Source: Daedaleopsis sinensis (Eukaryota > Basidiomycota > Agaricomycetes > Polyporales > Polyporaceae). From it: a stretch of 64,000 nt of DNA. Location: contig CM066301.1 of the NCBI GenBank assembly GCA_033807695.1, positions 2,728,001 to 2,792,000 of the forward strand, written 5' to 3'. Made by a program: the position numbers and the translations under genes. Below, piece after piece: positions 12,548 through 23,895 of this stretch (the stretch's first letter is position 1; each line of letters starts with the position of its first letter). The notes beneath the pieces were generated by a model. That model did not search any database. It saw nothing but the letters and a program-made list of their open reading frames with translations, and was not told where the DNA came from.

Positions 12548-13662
12548 ATGTCTGGCCAGGCTATCCCCACCTTCAAGCTTGTTCTCGGTGTGTACAATCG
12601 CGTGATATGCTCGAAGCTGCTACCCACTGACGAGCCGATCCCTCTTCGCCCTATATCTTCCATCGATGTCTGTGCCACTTGCGTATTCTCGCGTTTTGCG
12701 CCTTGGAACATGCTACTTGATACCTAACACACGCGATTTGACGCGATATCGTGTAGTCGGCGACGGCGGTACTGGTAAAACCACTTTCGTCAAGGTATGT
12801 GCACGTCCTATGTATGTTCAGATCGCGTGCTGATATCTCCTCTCCTCACAGCGTCACTTGACGGGTGAATTCGAGAAGAAGTACATCGGTGCGTGAATCG
12901 TCGCGTCGCTGCCCGCGATTCGTAGTGCAGAAAGATTGATTGCGCCACTTTATGCAGCTACCCTCGGTGTTGAAGTACACCCTCTTGCTTTCACCACCAA
13001 CTTCGGCACGATCTGCTTCAACGTTTGGGATACTGCGGGCCAGGAGAAGTTTGGTGGTCTCCGTGACGGATACTACATCCAGGGACAGTGTGGTATCATC
13101 ATGTTCGACGTTACCTCCCGCATCACGTACAAGAACGTGCCCAACTGGCACCGCGATCTTGAGCGTGTTTGCGAGAACATCCCCATCGTACTCTGCGGTA
13201 ACAAGGTTGACGTAAAGGTGCGCGGCCGGAGCTTCTCCGAGGTGTCCCCTGCTTTATCCTGATCGTCTCCGTCAATTTCGGCGTCCAGGAGAGGAAAGTT
13301 AAGACTGGCCAGGTCACTTTCCACCGCAAGAAGAACATCCAGTACTTCGAAATCTCGGCGAAGTCGAACTACAACTTCGAAAAACCCTTCCTCTGGCTTG
13401 CTAGGAAGCTCGTAGGGTATGTATAAACTCATCATGTTGTATGCGGCTGTATTGACAGGTAGTACAGCAACCCTTCGCTCGAGTTCGTTGCCGCGCCCGC
13501 TCTTGCGCCCGCAGAGGTCCAGGTTGACGCTGCGCTCATGGAGCAGTACCAGCGGGAGCTTGCGCAGGTACGTCACGCCAATTATGCAAATCCCGCCACA
13601 CTTCCTAACCCCATCCATAGGCCGAGGCTGTTCCCCTGCCAGAAGAAGATGACGACCTCTAA
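12548..13662 (+). CDS. GSP1: Ran GTPase (Gsp1/Spi1)
   Basis: Small GTPase that sets the direction of nuclear import and export and helps spindle and nuclear-envelope assembly. Joined exons read [40 protein letters not shown] and LGVEVHPL, then the switch II signature [16 protein letters not shown], the guanine-specificity motif CGNKVDVK and [12 protein letters not shown]. The protein ends in the Ran-specific acidic tail EEDDDL. Total length is about 216 residues, as expected. Introns split the gene into small exons: exon 1 ends at 12587, and two exons of about 38 nt encode the P-loop region and the effector region. No key residue is missing. Confidence 0.98.
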
Positions 13663-14172
13663 ACCTACGCATTCACGACATATATCACGGCTTACTACCA
13701 CTGTTTTCTTACGCACTGTGACCACCATCGTTCCAATGTAAAGCTCATCGCATCTCGGAGTTGTCTGCCCCAACCTCCTGCTACGTTGCACTGTAGAAGT
13801 TGTTTGTTGTTGGTGTTGTCTTTGTATCGAAGATTTCCTTTTTCATGCGGCAATCGTCTCCGTGATATTGAGCAGGATGTCACTCCTCGTCGCCGACGGG
13901 TTCAGATCCTGAGATGATCGTCCTGGAAGAATCGTTCAATGATATGGTAGTAGCGCGCCTCGAGCGCTTGACGCGTCCGTTTGTGACGCCCTGTGACGCG
14001 TATGCGCAAATCGCCCGGAATGGCAAGTTAAGCGCGCTATAGTGAAACACTGAAATCCAGTCCACTCCTGAGCTCACGCAGCAGCCGCAGAGCATCCAAG
14101 CTCCACCAATCCTATCACCTCCCGCGACTTCCTCTCTCCGTGACTTCTTGTACTTGCATCCGCTACAGGTCG
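13663..14172 (+). promoter_or_regulatory. Ran 3' region and PTC7 promoter with two ACGCGT boxes
   Basis: There is no gene between the Ran stop and the PTC7 start. Two copies of ACGCGT occur at 13971-13976 and 13996-14001, both preceded by TG (TGACGCGT). ACGCGT is the MluI cell-cycle box recognised by MBF in yeasts; whether it works so here is inference. Confidence 0.4.
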
Positions 14173-15806
14173 ATGACTTTATCTGCTCTTCGTGCCTCTT
14201 TGCTCCTCAAGACTTCTTCGCGCACTGCGTCATCGCTACCCGCCAAATGCCTCTTCTCTAGACGCAATATTCGTCCGCACGCGCGCACTTACACCTCCTC
14301 CTCTCTCCCTCGCCCTTACCGCTTCCATGTCGGAGCTAGCTGGGCGGGCAAGCCACCCGACCCGCGAGGGCCCCGCGTCAAGAGCAGCCCATTCCCGCCC
14401 GACAGCCCCATCGGCAAATGGCGCGACGCGACGCTGTCTCGCCCGAACTCCGGCGCAGGGACAGACATCGGGGAGGACTTCTTCTACATCCAGGACGTGA
14501 GTGTCTCCCCACTGGCTATGCGCACGGGCTCGTGTGCTGAAAGGTGCATGGGTGCACGCAGATGCGGGAGAAATCCGTATGTCTCCTCACGCCCGCCGCT
14601 CTCTGACCGTCTCTCACTTGCAGAGCCTGTCGCAGGGGATCTCGCTCGGGATCGCGGACGGGGTCGGGGGCTGGACGGAGTCGGGGGTCGATCCCTCTTT
14701 GTTCTCGCAGGCTCTCATGTACCACGCGCAGCGATACGCGAAGGCGGCCTGGCCTGGGGAGCCGGAGGTGGACCCAATGCAGGAGTACGAGGAGCGCGAG
14801 CAGGTCGAGGGCTGGGAGCTCACGCCGCTCGAATGTCTGGAGTCGGCGTACGGGGGAGTGCTTCGGGAGCGGAACGTCCTTGCGGGTGAGTGTTTACGAG
14901 AGCGACCGACTGCGAGACGTCATACTGAAAGAGTCCGGGGCATGCATGGGCAGGCTCTAGCACCGCGTGCGTATTAACGTTAAATGCGTCTACTGGGGTG
15001 TTACGCGCCGCGAAGTGAGCATCCTCGGTGAACGACCTCGTGCCCAAAGTATGCTCACCAACGTGTAGTTTAGGTGACAGTGGATTCTTGGTGATTCGCA
15101 GCTCCTCGGTGGTGTACCAACAGCGCTCCCAGACGCACTTCTTCAATTGCCCAAAGTTAGTATCTGCTCGACGTCACTGCGCACATTTGGTGAACGCTCC
15201 TGCTCCAGACAGCTATCGAAACTGCCAACGACCCAAAAACGCTTCTCGCGAGCATGTGTCGACCATCCAAGCGACGCAGACCTTTGTGAGATGAAGCTGC
15301 GGCATGGAGACATCGTCATCGCATACGTATGTAATCGTCCGTAGACGCGTTGCTCAAGTCTTGCTGATGCATCATTCACAGACGGACGGGCTGTCCGACA
15401 ACGTCTTTCCATCGGAAATGGTGGCGATCTGTTCCCTCGTCTCGAGGCAGTTCCAGCTGTCGAAGCGCACGATCACTCCCGCCGGCGAGTCCGATGTGGA
15501 GACGAGCGCTGAAGACGAGGAGGTCCAGGCCGTAGCGGAACGGATCGTCGACTATGCGCGGATGTGCATGCACAACGTCAAGAGAGTTAGTCCCTTCGAG
15601 CGGGCTGCGGCGCGCGAGGGCATGTACTTCCGAGGCGGGGTGAGTGGCGCAGTATTTGTGCTCTGACAGGGCAGATGGCTGATGGATCGTGTACAGAAAG
15701 TAGATGAGTGAGCAAACGGTTCGCGACCGCGCTCGCTGACAAACTGACTAACAATGTATTATCCAGTGTGACCGTGGTAGTCGCCATGGTCCAGGAAGCC
15801 ATCTGA
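14173..15806 (+). CDS. PTC7: PP2C-type protein phosphatase, PTC7-like, mitochondrial
   Basis: Mn/Mg-dependent Ser/Thr phosphatase; yeast Ptc7 acts in mitochondria and controls coenzyme Q synthesis. The N-terminus MTLSALRASLLLKTSSRTAS is rich in Arg, Ser and Leu with no acidic residues, as in a mitochondrial presequence. The catalytic core carries GTDIGEDFFYIQD, then ISLGIADGVGGWTESGVDPS with the metal-binding Asp in ADGVGGW, later LGDSGFLVIR, then GDIVIAYTDGLSDNVF with metal-binding TDG, and at the end KVDDVTVVVAMV. An apparent 15-nt micro-exon (14562-14576) encodes MREKS. The last junctions include an 11-nt exon near 15700 (AAAGTAGATGA). An upstream in-frame ATG at 14140 is possible but less presequence-like. 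Confidence 0.92.
14562..14576 (+). other. PTC7: Candidate 15-nt micro-exon of PTC7
   Basis: ATGCGGGAGAAATCC is bounded by CAG on the left and GTATGT on the right. It lies between a canonical donor (GTGAGT at 14497) and acceptor (CAG ending 14623). Five codons, phase 0 on both sides, so it can be included or skipped without a frame change. Confidence 0.6.
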
Positions 15807-17362
15807 AGGAAGGTTTGTTTGATGTTTCCAAAATATAGGTGCATGCTCTCTCCATTCTGCTACTGTGCGGGAGCCCTGTGCTGATGCTTGTTGGGTCCGC
15901 CCGTTCAGATATAGGAATACTTGGACATTCTACTATCTAGATTCATGTGCATGCTACTGACCGTGATACCCTAATGTTCGCCACTTGGAAGCCCTGGTGT
16001 AATGTACTTGTAGAGGACGGATCTTGTCATAATACCGTATACATAACATACGTCACGCACCGACCTGTTGTATTTGCCGTTGACAATTCTTCGCTAGGCG
16101 AACATTCAGATATAAAGCTTGCAATGTTGGGGTTTTGCACCTTGGTCAGTCCAACGCCCACGAATGTTGGACGTCGATACAAGTATATGAAAATCCCCCT
16201 ACGTAGCCCTACGTATCGCCGGTTCACGCACACAAATTGTGTGATTCGTGGAAGTGTCGCGTGCGCCGCAGTACTAGTGGTACTTATGATTTAAACCTGG
16301 TTAGGCTGTACCCTGCTGTACCGACAGTACCGACGGGCACATGGCCATCACCGGGAACGTCACCAAACCCATCGCACCTGCCCCACTGCTGGATGTTTCA
16401 AGTACTGCCTGGCGATTCCGGGCGAGCCGAATGCCACCAAATAATCAAAACTGTACTGGTGATACTGACCGACCTCGTCACAATGCTATAGCTACGGGGG
16501 CGGTCGCCCCGATGCAGCACACACCCTCTGTCATCAATATGTTATAACCGAAGACTCGGTGTACGGAGGTCGGAAGGCCAGGTTGCCAGCAGGCGACAGC
16601 TGATGGCTATTTCTGACTATACCGCAGCCGGGCTGTTGGAATCGGGTGCAGACCTCGCGGACGTGGGTGTTGAATCTCCGTGTCCAAGAGGCCGGGCGGC
16701 GGTGCGAAGATGAGCAGCATCGCTGCCACCGCCCACCGGCCGGTGGAAGCTCACTAAGTATGACATGTGCATGAAACCACGAGATACTGAACTCCGCTGC
16801 GGAGAATCTTGAACTCGATGCGCCATACGAAGCTGCAATCGGCCAACGAAAGGTTGTTTTTGGGACCGCGGGATTTAGGTGACCGGTGTGCAGGCCTCAT
16901 GTACTTGTAGGCCGCCGTTAGGATCACCCGTCGGAATTCCTTGTGTGGCACAGTAGCTACTAGTGCAAGCTAGGCAGTTCCCATCTGCGGTACCCGGGCA
17001 AGAACGCCCGTTGTTTGAGCGAGGTGTGCAAGGTGGCCGAGTGTGTGGACAAGAAGCAGAATAGAGAGAGATCTGTGAGACTGGAGGAGTTCAAGAGACG
17101 GGCATGAGGAGAGGAGGGGGACTCGGGCCAAGACCGAAAGTGGCGGCAACGGACTTCCCACGCAACCGATGGTACAAACAAGGAAGCCTGTCCGTTGTTG
17201 TCCATCTTCCACCGCTCCTGCCTGTCTCACTCTCTCCTCTCCCTCTCCTCAGACCCAACACCAGCTGTTGCAGGTCCTTTCACTCCTTTGACCCCAACGT
17301 CCACCACCAACGCCCTCGGTCCTCGTCCCCATCTTCCCTGACGCACCGCGTCTTTTCTTCCC
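15807..17362. other. Intergenic, PTC7 to FKS1
   Basis: About 1.55 kb with no supported gene. The last 150 bases before the FKS1 ATG are pyrimidine-rich and probably form its core promoter and leader. Short frames at 15947-16294 and 16237-16491 lack any recognisable features. Confidence 0.5.
17205..17345 (+). promoter_or_regulatory. Pyrimidine-rich leader of FKS1
   Basis: A C/T-rich stretch directly before the FKS1 start, of the kind found at transcription starts of strongly expressed fungal genes. Confidence 0.4.
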
Positions 17363-20300
17363 ATGGCTCAGCGCCCTGGCTACAACCAGCCAAACCCCTT
17401 CTCCACCAGTCAACCCCAATACGCCCGCCAGTACCCCGACTCGGATGCCGACTCCTACACAAGCCGCAACGCTAGCAGTGTTCCTCTCGCCACATCGGGC
17501 TACTACGATGGCAACTACACCCCTCAATGTGAGTCTGCTCTCTTCTCGTAAAGCCCCGGGTCTCCGCCGCCCAGGTGGTGCCATCATGGTTCTTCCGTTG
17601 GGGGGTGTGTGGGTGCGTGTCGATGCGCTCAACACGTCCCTACCACTGTTCAGCGCCGTGTAGCTGTGTGCTGGATATAGGGCAAGAGTTGTGACGTTCG
17701 CACCAACCCTCCCCATGTCTTCGCCTTATGGGCCTGCCTACGACAGCTCATCGACTGAGTCGGTGGGGCTCATTCCTTACACCCACCCAAATCTGTCATC
17801 ATATCAACCCCCTTCCTCAATACCGCATATCAGACCGCCGTTACTGAACTATCCGCTCACAGCTGGCGAGGACGCGGCGTTCCCTGGAGGCTACAACCGT
17901 CACTACAGTGCCTCTGTGGAGTCGCACATGAGCGGCGGCACCAGCATAGGACCGTTCGCCGATATCCCTGGCTCAAGCGAACCCTACCCTGCCTGGTCTG
18001 CCGACCGCCAGATACCCATGTCGACCGAGGAAATCGAGGATATCTTCCTGGACCTTGCCCAAAAGTTCGGATTCCAGAAGGACTCGATGAGGAACATGGT
18101 ACGTCCTGTCGTCCTCGTCCCCCCCAAACTCGAGCTCCCCACGACGCCCCATGTATTGCATACGTTGCTGAGTTGAGATGACAGTTCGACTTCTTGATGA
18201 CAATTCTTGATTCCAGGGCGTCTCGTATGACGCCCAATCAAGCCCTCCTCACCGTGCATGCCGACTACATTGGCGGCCAGCACGCGAACTATAGGAAATG
18301 GTACTTCGCTGCACAACTCAACCTCGACGATGCCGTTGGTCAGTCCCAGAACCCCGGTCTGCAACGCCTACGGAGTGTCAAGGGCAACCCAAAGGGCGCG
18401 AAGTCTCTTGACAGTGCGCTCAACCGATGGCGGAACGCTATGAACAACATGAGCCAGTACGATCGCCTACGCCAGGTCGCGCTTTACCTCCTGTGCTGGG
18501 GAGAAGCGGGAAATGTCCGTTTCACGCCGGAATGCCTGTGCTTCATCTTCAAATGCGCGGACGACTACTATCGGAGTCCCGAGTGTCAGAACAGAGTAGA
18601 TCCGGTGCCCGAGGGCCTCTACCTCGAAACTGTCATCAAACCGTTGTATCGCTTCATGCGAGATCAGGGTTACGAGGTACAAGAGGGCAAGTTCGTTCGT
18701 CGAGAGAAGGACCACGACCAGATTATTGGCTATGATGACATCAATCAGCTGTTCTGGTATCCTGAGGGTCTTTCAAAGATTGTTCTACAAGACAACGTGA
18801 GTTCGTGCCGAGTCAAGTTTGTGTTTCAATGACCGAACCGTCTCCCGCAGACTCGCCTTATCGACGTGCCTCCGGCGCAGCGGTTCACGAAATTTGGACG
18901 CATTGCTTGGAACCGTGTCTTCTTCAAGACGTTCTTTGAGAAGCGGTCATCTGCACATCTTCTTGTGAACTTTAACCGGGTGTGGATCCTCCACGTCGCT
19001 GTCTTCTGGTTCTACACCGCGTTCAACTCGCCCAAAGTCTACGCACCAAAGAACGCGAAGTCCCCATCGGCGCCAATGACTTGGTCTGCCGTCGCTCTTG
19101 GTGGAGCGGTTGCTACATCCATCATGATTGCCGCGACCGTCGCCGAATTCTCGTATATCCCCACTACATGGAACAACGCTGGACACCTTACTGCTCGTCT
19201 CGTTTTCCTGCTGATCGTTCTCGCACTCACCGGTGGTCCCACGTTTTACATTGCTCTCGTCGATGGTCGCCCCAACCAAGGCAACATCCCCCTCATCATC
19301 GGTATCGCCCAGTTCTTCATCTCGGTGGTTGCCACTCTCGCGTTCAGTATCATCCCGTCGGGACGCCTGTTCGGTGACCGTGTCGCTGGCAAGTCGCGGA
19401 AGTACATGGCGTCGCAAACCTTCACCGCCTCGTATCCCGTGCTGACTCGCAGTGCGCGTATGGCTTCCGTTGGCCTTTGGCTGCTAATCTTTGGATGCAA
19501 GTTCGTCGAATCGTACTTCTTCCTGACGCAGTCCTTCAGCAACCCGATTGCTGTCATGGCACGAACCAAGGTCACGCAGTGCAATGACAGGTACTTCGGG
19601 ACGGCTCTCTGCAGTAACCAAGTGCCTTTCGCTCTCGCGATCATGTATGTCATGGACCTCATCCTGTTCTTCCTGGACACGTATCTGTGGTACATCATCT
19701 GGATCGTCGTGTTCAGTGTGGCGCGATCTTTCCACCTGGGTTTATCCATCTGGACTCCTTGGAAGGAGGTGTACACGCGGATGCCGAAGCGAATCTTTGC
19801 GAAGCTCCTGGCTACGTCGGAAATGGAAATCAAGTACAAGCCCAAGGTATGTCATGCTGGCAGTCGAGCTCTTCGATTTATATTTTGACACCTTCTTTCA
19901 GGTCCTTGTCTCGCAAGTATGGAACGCTATCATTATCTCTATGTACCGCGAGCATCTGCTTTCCATCCATCACGTTCAGCGTCTCCTCTACCACCAAGTT
20001 GATGGTCCAGACGGTCGCCGTACCCTCCGCGCTCCACCCTTCTTCACGAGTAACAATGGCAACGAGAGCGACTTCTTCCCACCTGGGGGGGAGGCCGAGC
20101 GTCGTATTTCCTTCTTTGCGTCATCCCTCACCACGGCGCTTCCAGAGCCTTTGCCGGTTGACACCATGCCGACGTTCACCGTCCTCGTCCCGCACTACTC
20201 GGAGAAGATCTTGTTGAGTTTGCGGGAGATTATCAGGGAGGAGGACCAGAACACTCGTGTCACGCTGCTCGAGTACCTCAAGCAATTGCACCCGGTTGAA

Positions 20301-23300
20301 TGGGATAACTTCGTCAAGGATACCAAGATTCTCGCGGAGGAGTCTCAGACCGCTACATTCGACGGCACGCAGAGCACCAACGAGAAGCAGGCGAACAAGC
20401 GCACGGACGACCTTCCCTTCTACTGCATTGGTTTCAAGACTGCCGCTCCCGAGTACACGCTCCGCACGCGGATCTGGGCTTCCCTGCGCGCACAGACTCT
20501 GTACCGTACCGTTTCGGGCATGATGAACTACTCGAAGGCCATCAAGCTGCTCTACCGTGTGGAGAACCCACAGATTGTCCAGCGTTTCGCAGGCAACACG
20601 GATCGTCTGGAGCGCGAGCTCGAGCGGATGTCCCGCCGGAAGTTCAAGTTCACCGTCTCGATGCAGCGTTACGCCAAGTTCAACAAGGAGGAGCTCGAGA
20701 ACGCCGAGTTCTTGCTCCGTGCATACCCCGACCTGCAGATCGCTTATCTCGACGAAGAGCCCGGAGAGAAGGGGGGTGACCCGCACCTCTACTCCGTCCT
20801 TATTGATGGCCACTCCGAGATCGATGAGCAGACAGGGAAGCGGAAGCCCAAGTTCCGCGTGGAGCTGCCTGGTAACCCCATTCTCGGTGACGGCAAGTCG
20901 GACAACCAGAACCATGCGATCATCTTCTACCGCGGCGAGTTCTTGCAGCTCATCGACGCCAATCAAGACAACTACCTCGAGGAGTGTATCAAGATCCGGA
21001 ACATCCTGGGCGAGTTCGAGCAGTACAACGTTTCGAGCCAGAGCCCCTACGCTCAGTGGGGTCAGAAGGAGTTCTCCAGGTTCCCGGTCGCTATCGTCGG
21101 TACCCGCGAGTACATTTTCTCGGAGAACATCGGTATTCTCGGTGACATCGCTGCCGGCAAGGAGCAAACGTTCGGTACGCTGACCCCGCGTGTCCTCGCG
21201 TGGATTGGCGGAAAGCTGCACTACGGTCACCCCGATTTCCTGAACGCGACGTTCATGACGACGCGTGGTGGTGTGTCGAAGGCGCAGAAGGGTCTCCACC
21301 TGAACGAGGATATTTTCGCGGGTATGACGGCCATCTCTCGCGGAGGACGCATCAAGCACTCCGAGTACTACCAGTGCGGAAAGGGACGTGATCTCGGTTT
21401 CGGTACGATCCTGAACTTCCAGACGAAGCTTGGTACGGGTATGGGTGAGCAGATGCTCAGTCGCGAGTACTACTACCTCGGCACGCAGCTCCCCATCGAC
21501 CGCTTCCTCACGTTCTACTACGGTCACCCGGGTTTCCACATCAACAACATCTTGGTTATCTACTCGGTCCAGACGTTCATGGTCACTCGTAAGTCCCGTC
21601 GCATGCGTATTCGTTGTTTCAAGTCGCTTATACCGTGATATCTGAACAGTCCTTTACCTCGGGACGCTGAACAAGCAACTTTTTATCTGCAAGGTCGATT
21701 CTCGTGGTACTCCCCTGCCTGGACAGAACGGCTGCTATCACCTCGTCCCGGTCTTTGACTGGATCAAGCATTGTATCGTGTCCATCTTCTTGGTGTTCTT
21801 CATCGCTTTCTTGCCACTGTTCATGCAAGGTACGTTGTCCGTAAGTCATGTCATCCATGATGACTTACTGACCATGTTGCAGAACTGCTTGAGCGTGGTA
21901 CTGGCAAGGCACTGATCCGCCTTGGAAAGCACTTCCTATCCCTTTCCCCGATATTCGAAGTCTTCTCGACCCAGATCTACTCGCAGTCCATCCAGAGCAA
22001 CTTGACGTTTGGTGGTGCACGATACATCGCTACTGGTCGTGGTTTTGCAACGACTCGTATCTCTTTCACCATCCTCTACTCGCGTTTCGCTGGCCCTAGT
22101 ATCTACATGGGTATGCGGAACCTGCTGTTGCTCCTCTACGCCACTATGTCCATCTGGACGCCGTTCCTCTTGTACTTCTGGCTGTCGGTTCTTTCCCTCT
22201 GCGTCGCGCCGTTCGTGTTCAACCCGCATCAGTTCTCCTTCGCCGACTTCATCATCGACTACCGCGAGTTCCTCCGCTGGATGTCGCGCGGCAACGCGCG
22301 CGCAAAGGCGAGCAGTTGGTACGGATACTGCCGTCTGTCGCGGACCATGATCACTGGCTACAAGAAGAAGAAGCTTGGGCATCCGTCCGACAAGATGGCG
22401 AGCGACGTCCCGCGTGCGAAGTGGCGGAGCGTCATCTTCTCCGAGGTTATCCTTCCGCTATGCGGTGCCGCGCTCTTCGTCGTCGCGTACATGTTCGTGA
22501 AATCCTTCCCTGATCAGAACGGCAACACGAACCCCAGCCCTCTCATCCGCATCGGTGTCATCGCCGTCGGCCCTGTGGTGTGGAACGCGGCGATTCTCCT
22601 GTCGCTGTTCTTCGTCTCCCTGTTCGTCGGCCCGATGATGGATGGATGGGCGAAGTTCCCGTCGTTCATGGCATCATTGGCGCATTTCCTGGGTCTCATC
22701 GGTCTTGTTGGCTTCTTCGAGTTTTTCGTAAGTGTCTTCATTTCCTGGCTTCGCTGCGCTACGTGTCTAACACATGTCTTGTAGTGGTTCCTCGAGCTCT
22801 GGGATGCCTCGCACGCAGTGCTCGGTGTCATTGCCATCATCGCTATCCAACGTGCGATCCAGAAGATCCTCATCTCCGTCTTCCTCTCGCGTGAGTTGAA
22901 GCACGAGGAGACCAACCGCGCATGGTGGTCCGGCAAGTGGTACGGCCGTGGTCTGGGCTCGTCCGCCTTCTCCCAGCCTGCCCGTGAATTCGTCGTGAAG
23001 ATCGTGGAGATGTCTCTCTGGACGTCGGACTTCCTTCTCGCCCACTTGCTCCTGGTTGTCATGACGCCGCCCATGTTCATTCCGTTCGTGGACAAGATCC
23101 ATTCCATGATGATGTGTAAGTGTTCCGAGTTGTGCAGACTGAACCCGGCTTGGTTGCTTATGGCTCTTGTGTACAGTCTGGTTGCGGCCGTCCAAGCAAA
23201 TTCGTCCGCCACTGTTCTCGACGAAGCAGAAGCGGCAGCGCAGGTGGATCGTACGTATCTTTCACCTTAGGCATGCTCGTACAAGGCTCATCCCGCATTC

Positions 23301-23481
23301 CTTCGCAGGTTGCGAAATATTCCCTGGTCTATATCTTCATGGTCGCATTCCTCGCCTCTCTCATCATATTGCGTATGTCTATCCCTCGGTTCCATCTGTA
23401 TTATGCCCTGACATGCCATCCACAGCCGCACTCTTCCGGGACCACATCACGTTCACGTGTACTGTATGCCGCAACATCTAA
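17363..23481 (+). CDS. FKS1: 1,3-beta-glucan synthase catalytic subunit
   Basis: Large plasma-membrane glycosyltransferase (GT48) that makes the main cell-wall glucan from UDP-glucose; it is regulated by Rho1 and is the echinocandin target. The start [17 protein letters not shown] is followed by a disordered Tyr/Ser/Pro-rich N-terminus. The FKS1 domain 1 region ([40 protein letters not shown]) lies at 18.2-18.8 kb, a first membrane block at 18.9-19.8 kb, and the long cytosolic catalytic domain at 19.9-21.6 kb ([38 protein letters not shown]). A second membrane block reaches the C-terminus [13 protein letters not shown]. About 10 introns; estimated length about 1,770 residues. The join of exon 1 (ends near 17527) to exon 2 (starts near 17689) is the least certain border. 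Confidence 0.97.
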
Positions 23482-23895
23482 CCTAATGCCCGCGCGCACG
23501 CGTCTTCGCTTTCCGACCGTGCTGTGGATGTCTACCCGTCCATACTGGCGCTGTTTCTACCTCGTCCTAGCATCATTCAGCTGACACTTTCACGTCTTGC
23601 ACTGGACTCTGTAACTCTACATAGATCTATACAGCCATCTTATTAACCGTACATACGCATGGGGTCGGAATTCTGCGAATACGATCATTTTATCATCAAA
23701 TGTTGAGCGTGTGGTCACCGGTCAAGCTTCGAAACGGTGGCAGAGGTGGCAGACAGTCGACGTCCAAGGTATTGAACGAAGGCCGCATAAGACGGAGTAG
23801 ACGCGCTCCGGTTAGAGCCAATTTAGACGGTCATCCTTAGTCTCCTCCCCCCACCGTTCTCTCGCGAACCCATGTCTTGCTAGAACGCTTGAACT
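23482..23895. other. Intergenic, FKS1 to GAA1
   Basis: About 410 bases between the FKS1 stop and the GAA1 start. It should hold the FKS1 3' UTR and the GAA1 promoter; no other feature seen. Confidence 0.4.

Noticed and set aside
15947..16491. Two overlapping plus-strand frames of 84-115 codons.
   Set aside because: No recognisable sequence, no splice context and atypical codon use for this genome.
20121..21539. Minus-strand open frame of 472 codons.
   Set aside because: Lies entirely antisense to the catalytic exon of FKS1, is rich in Glu, Val, Leu and Arg, and arises from GC-biased third positions of the real gene.
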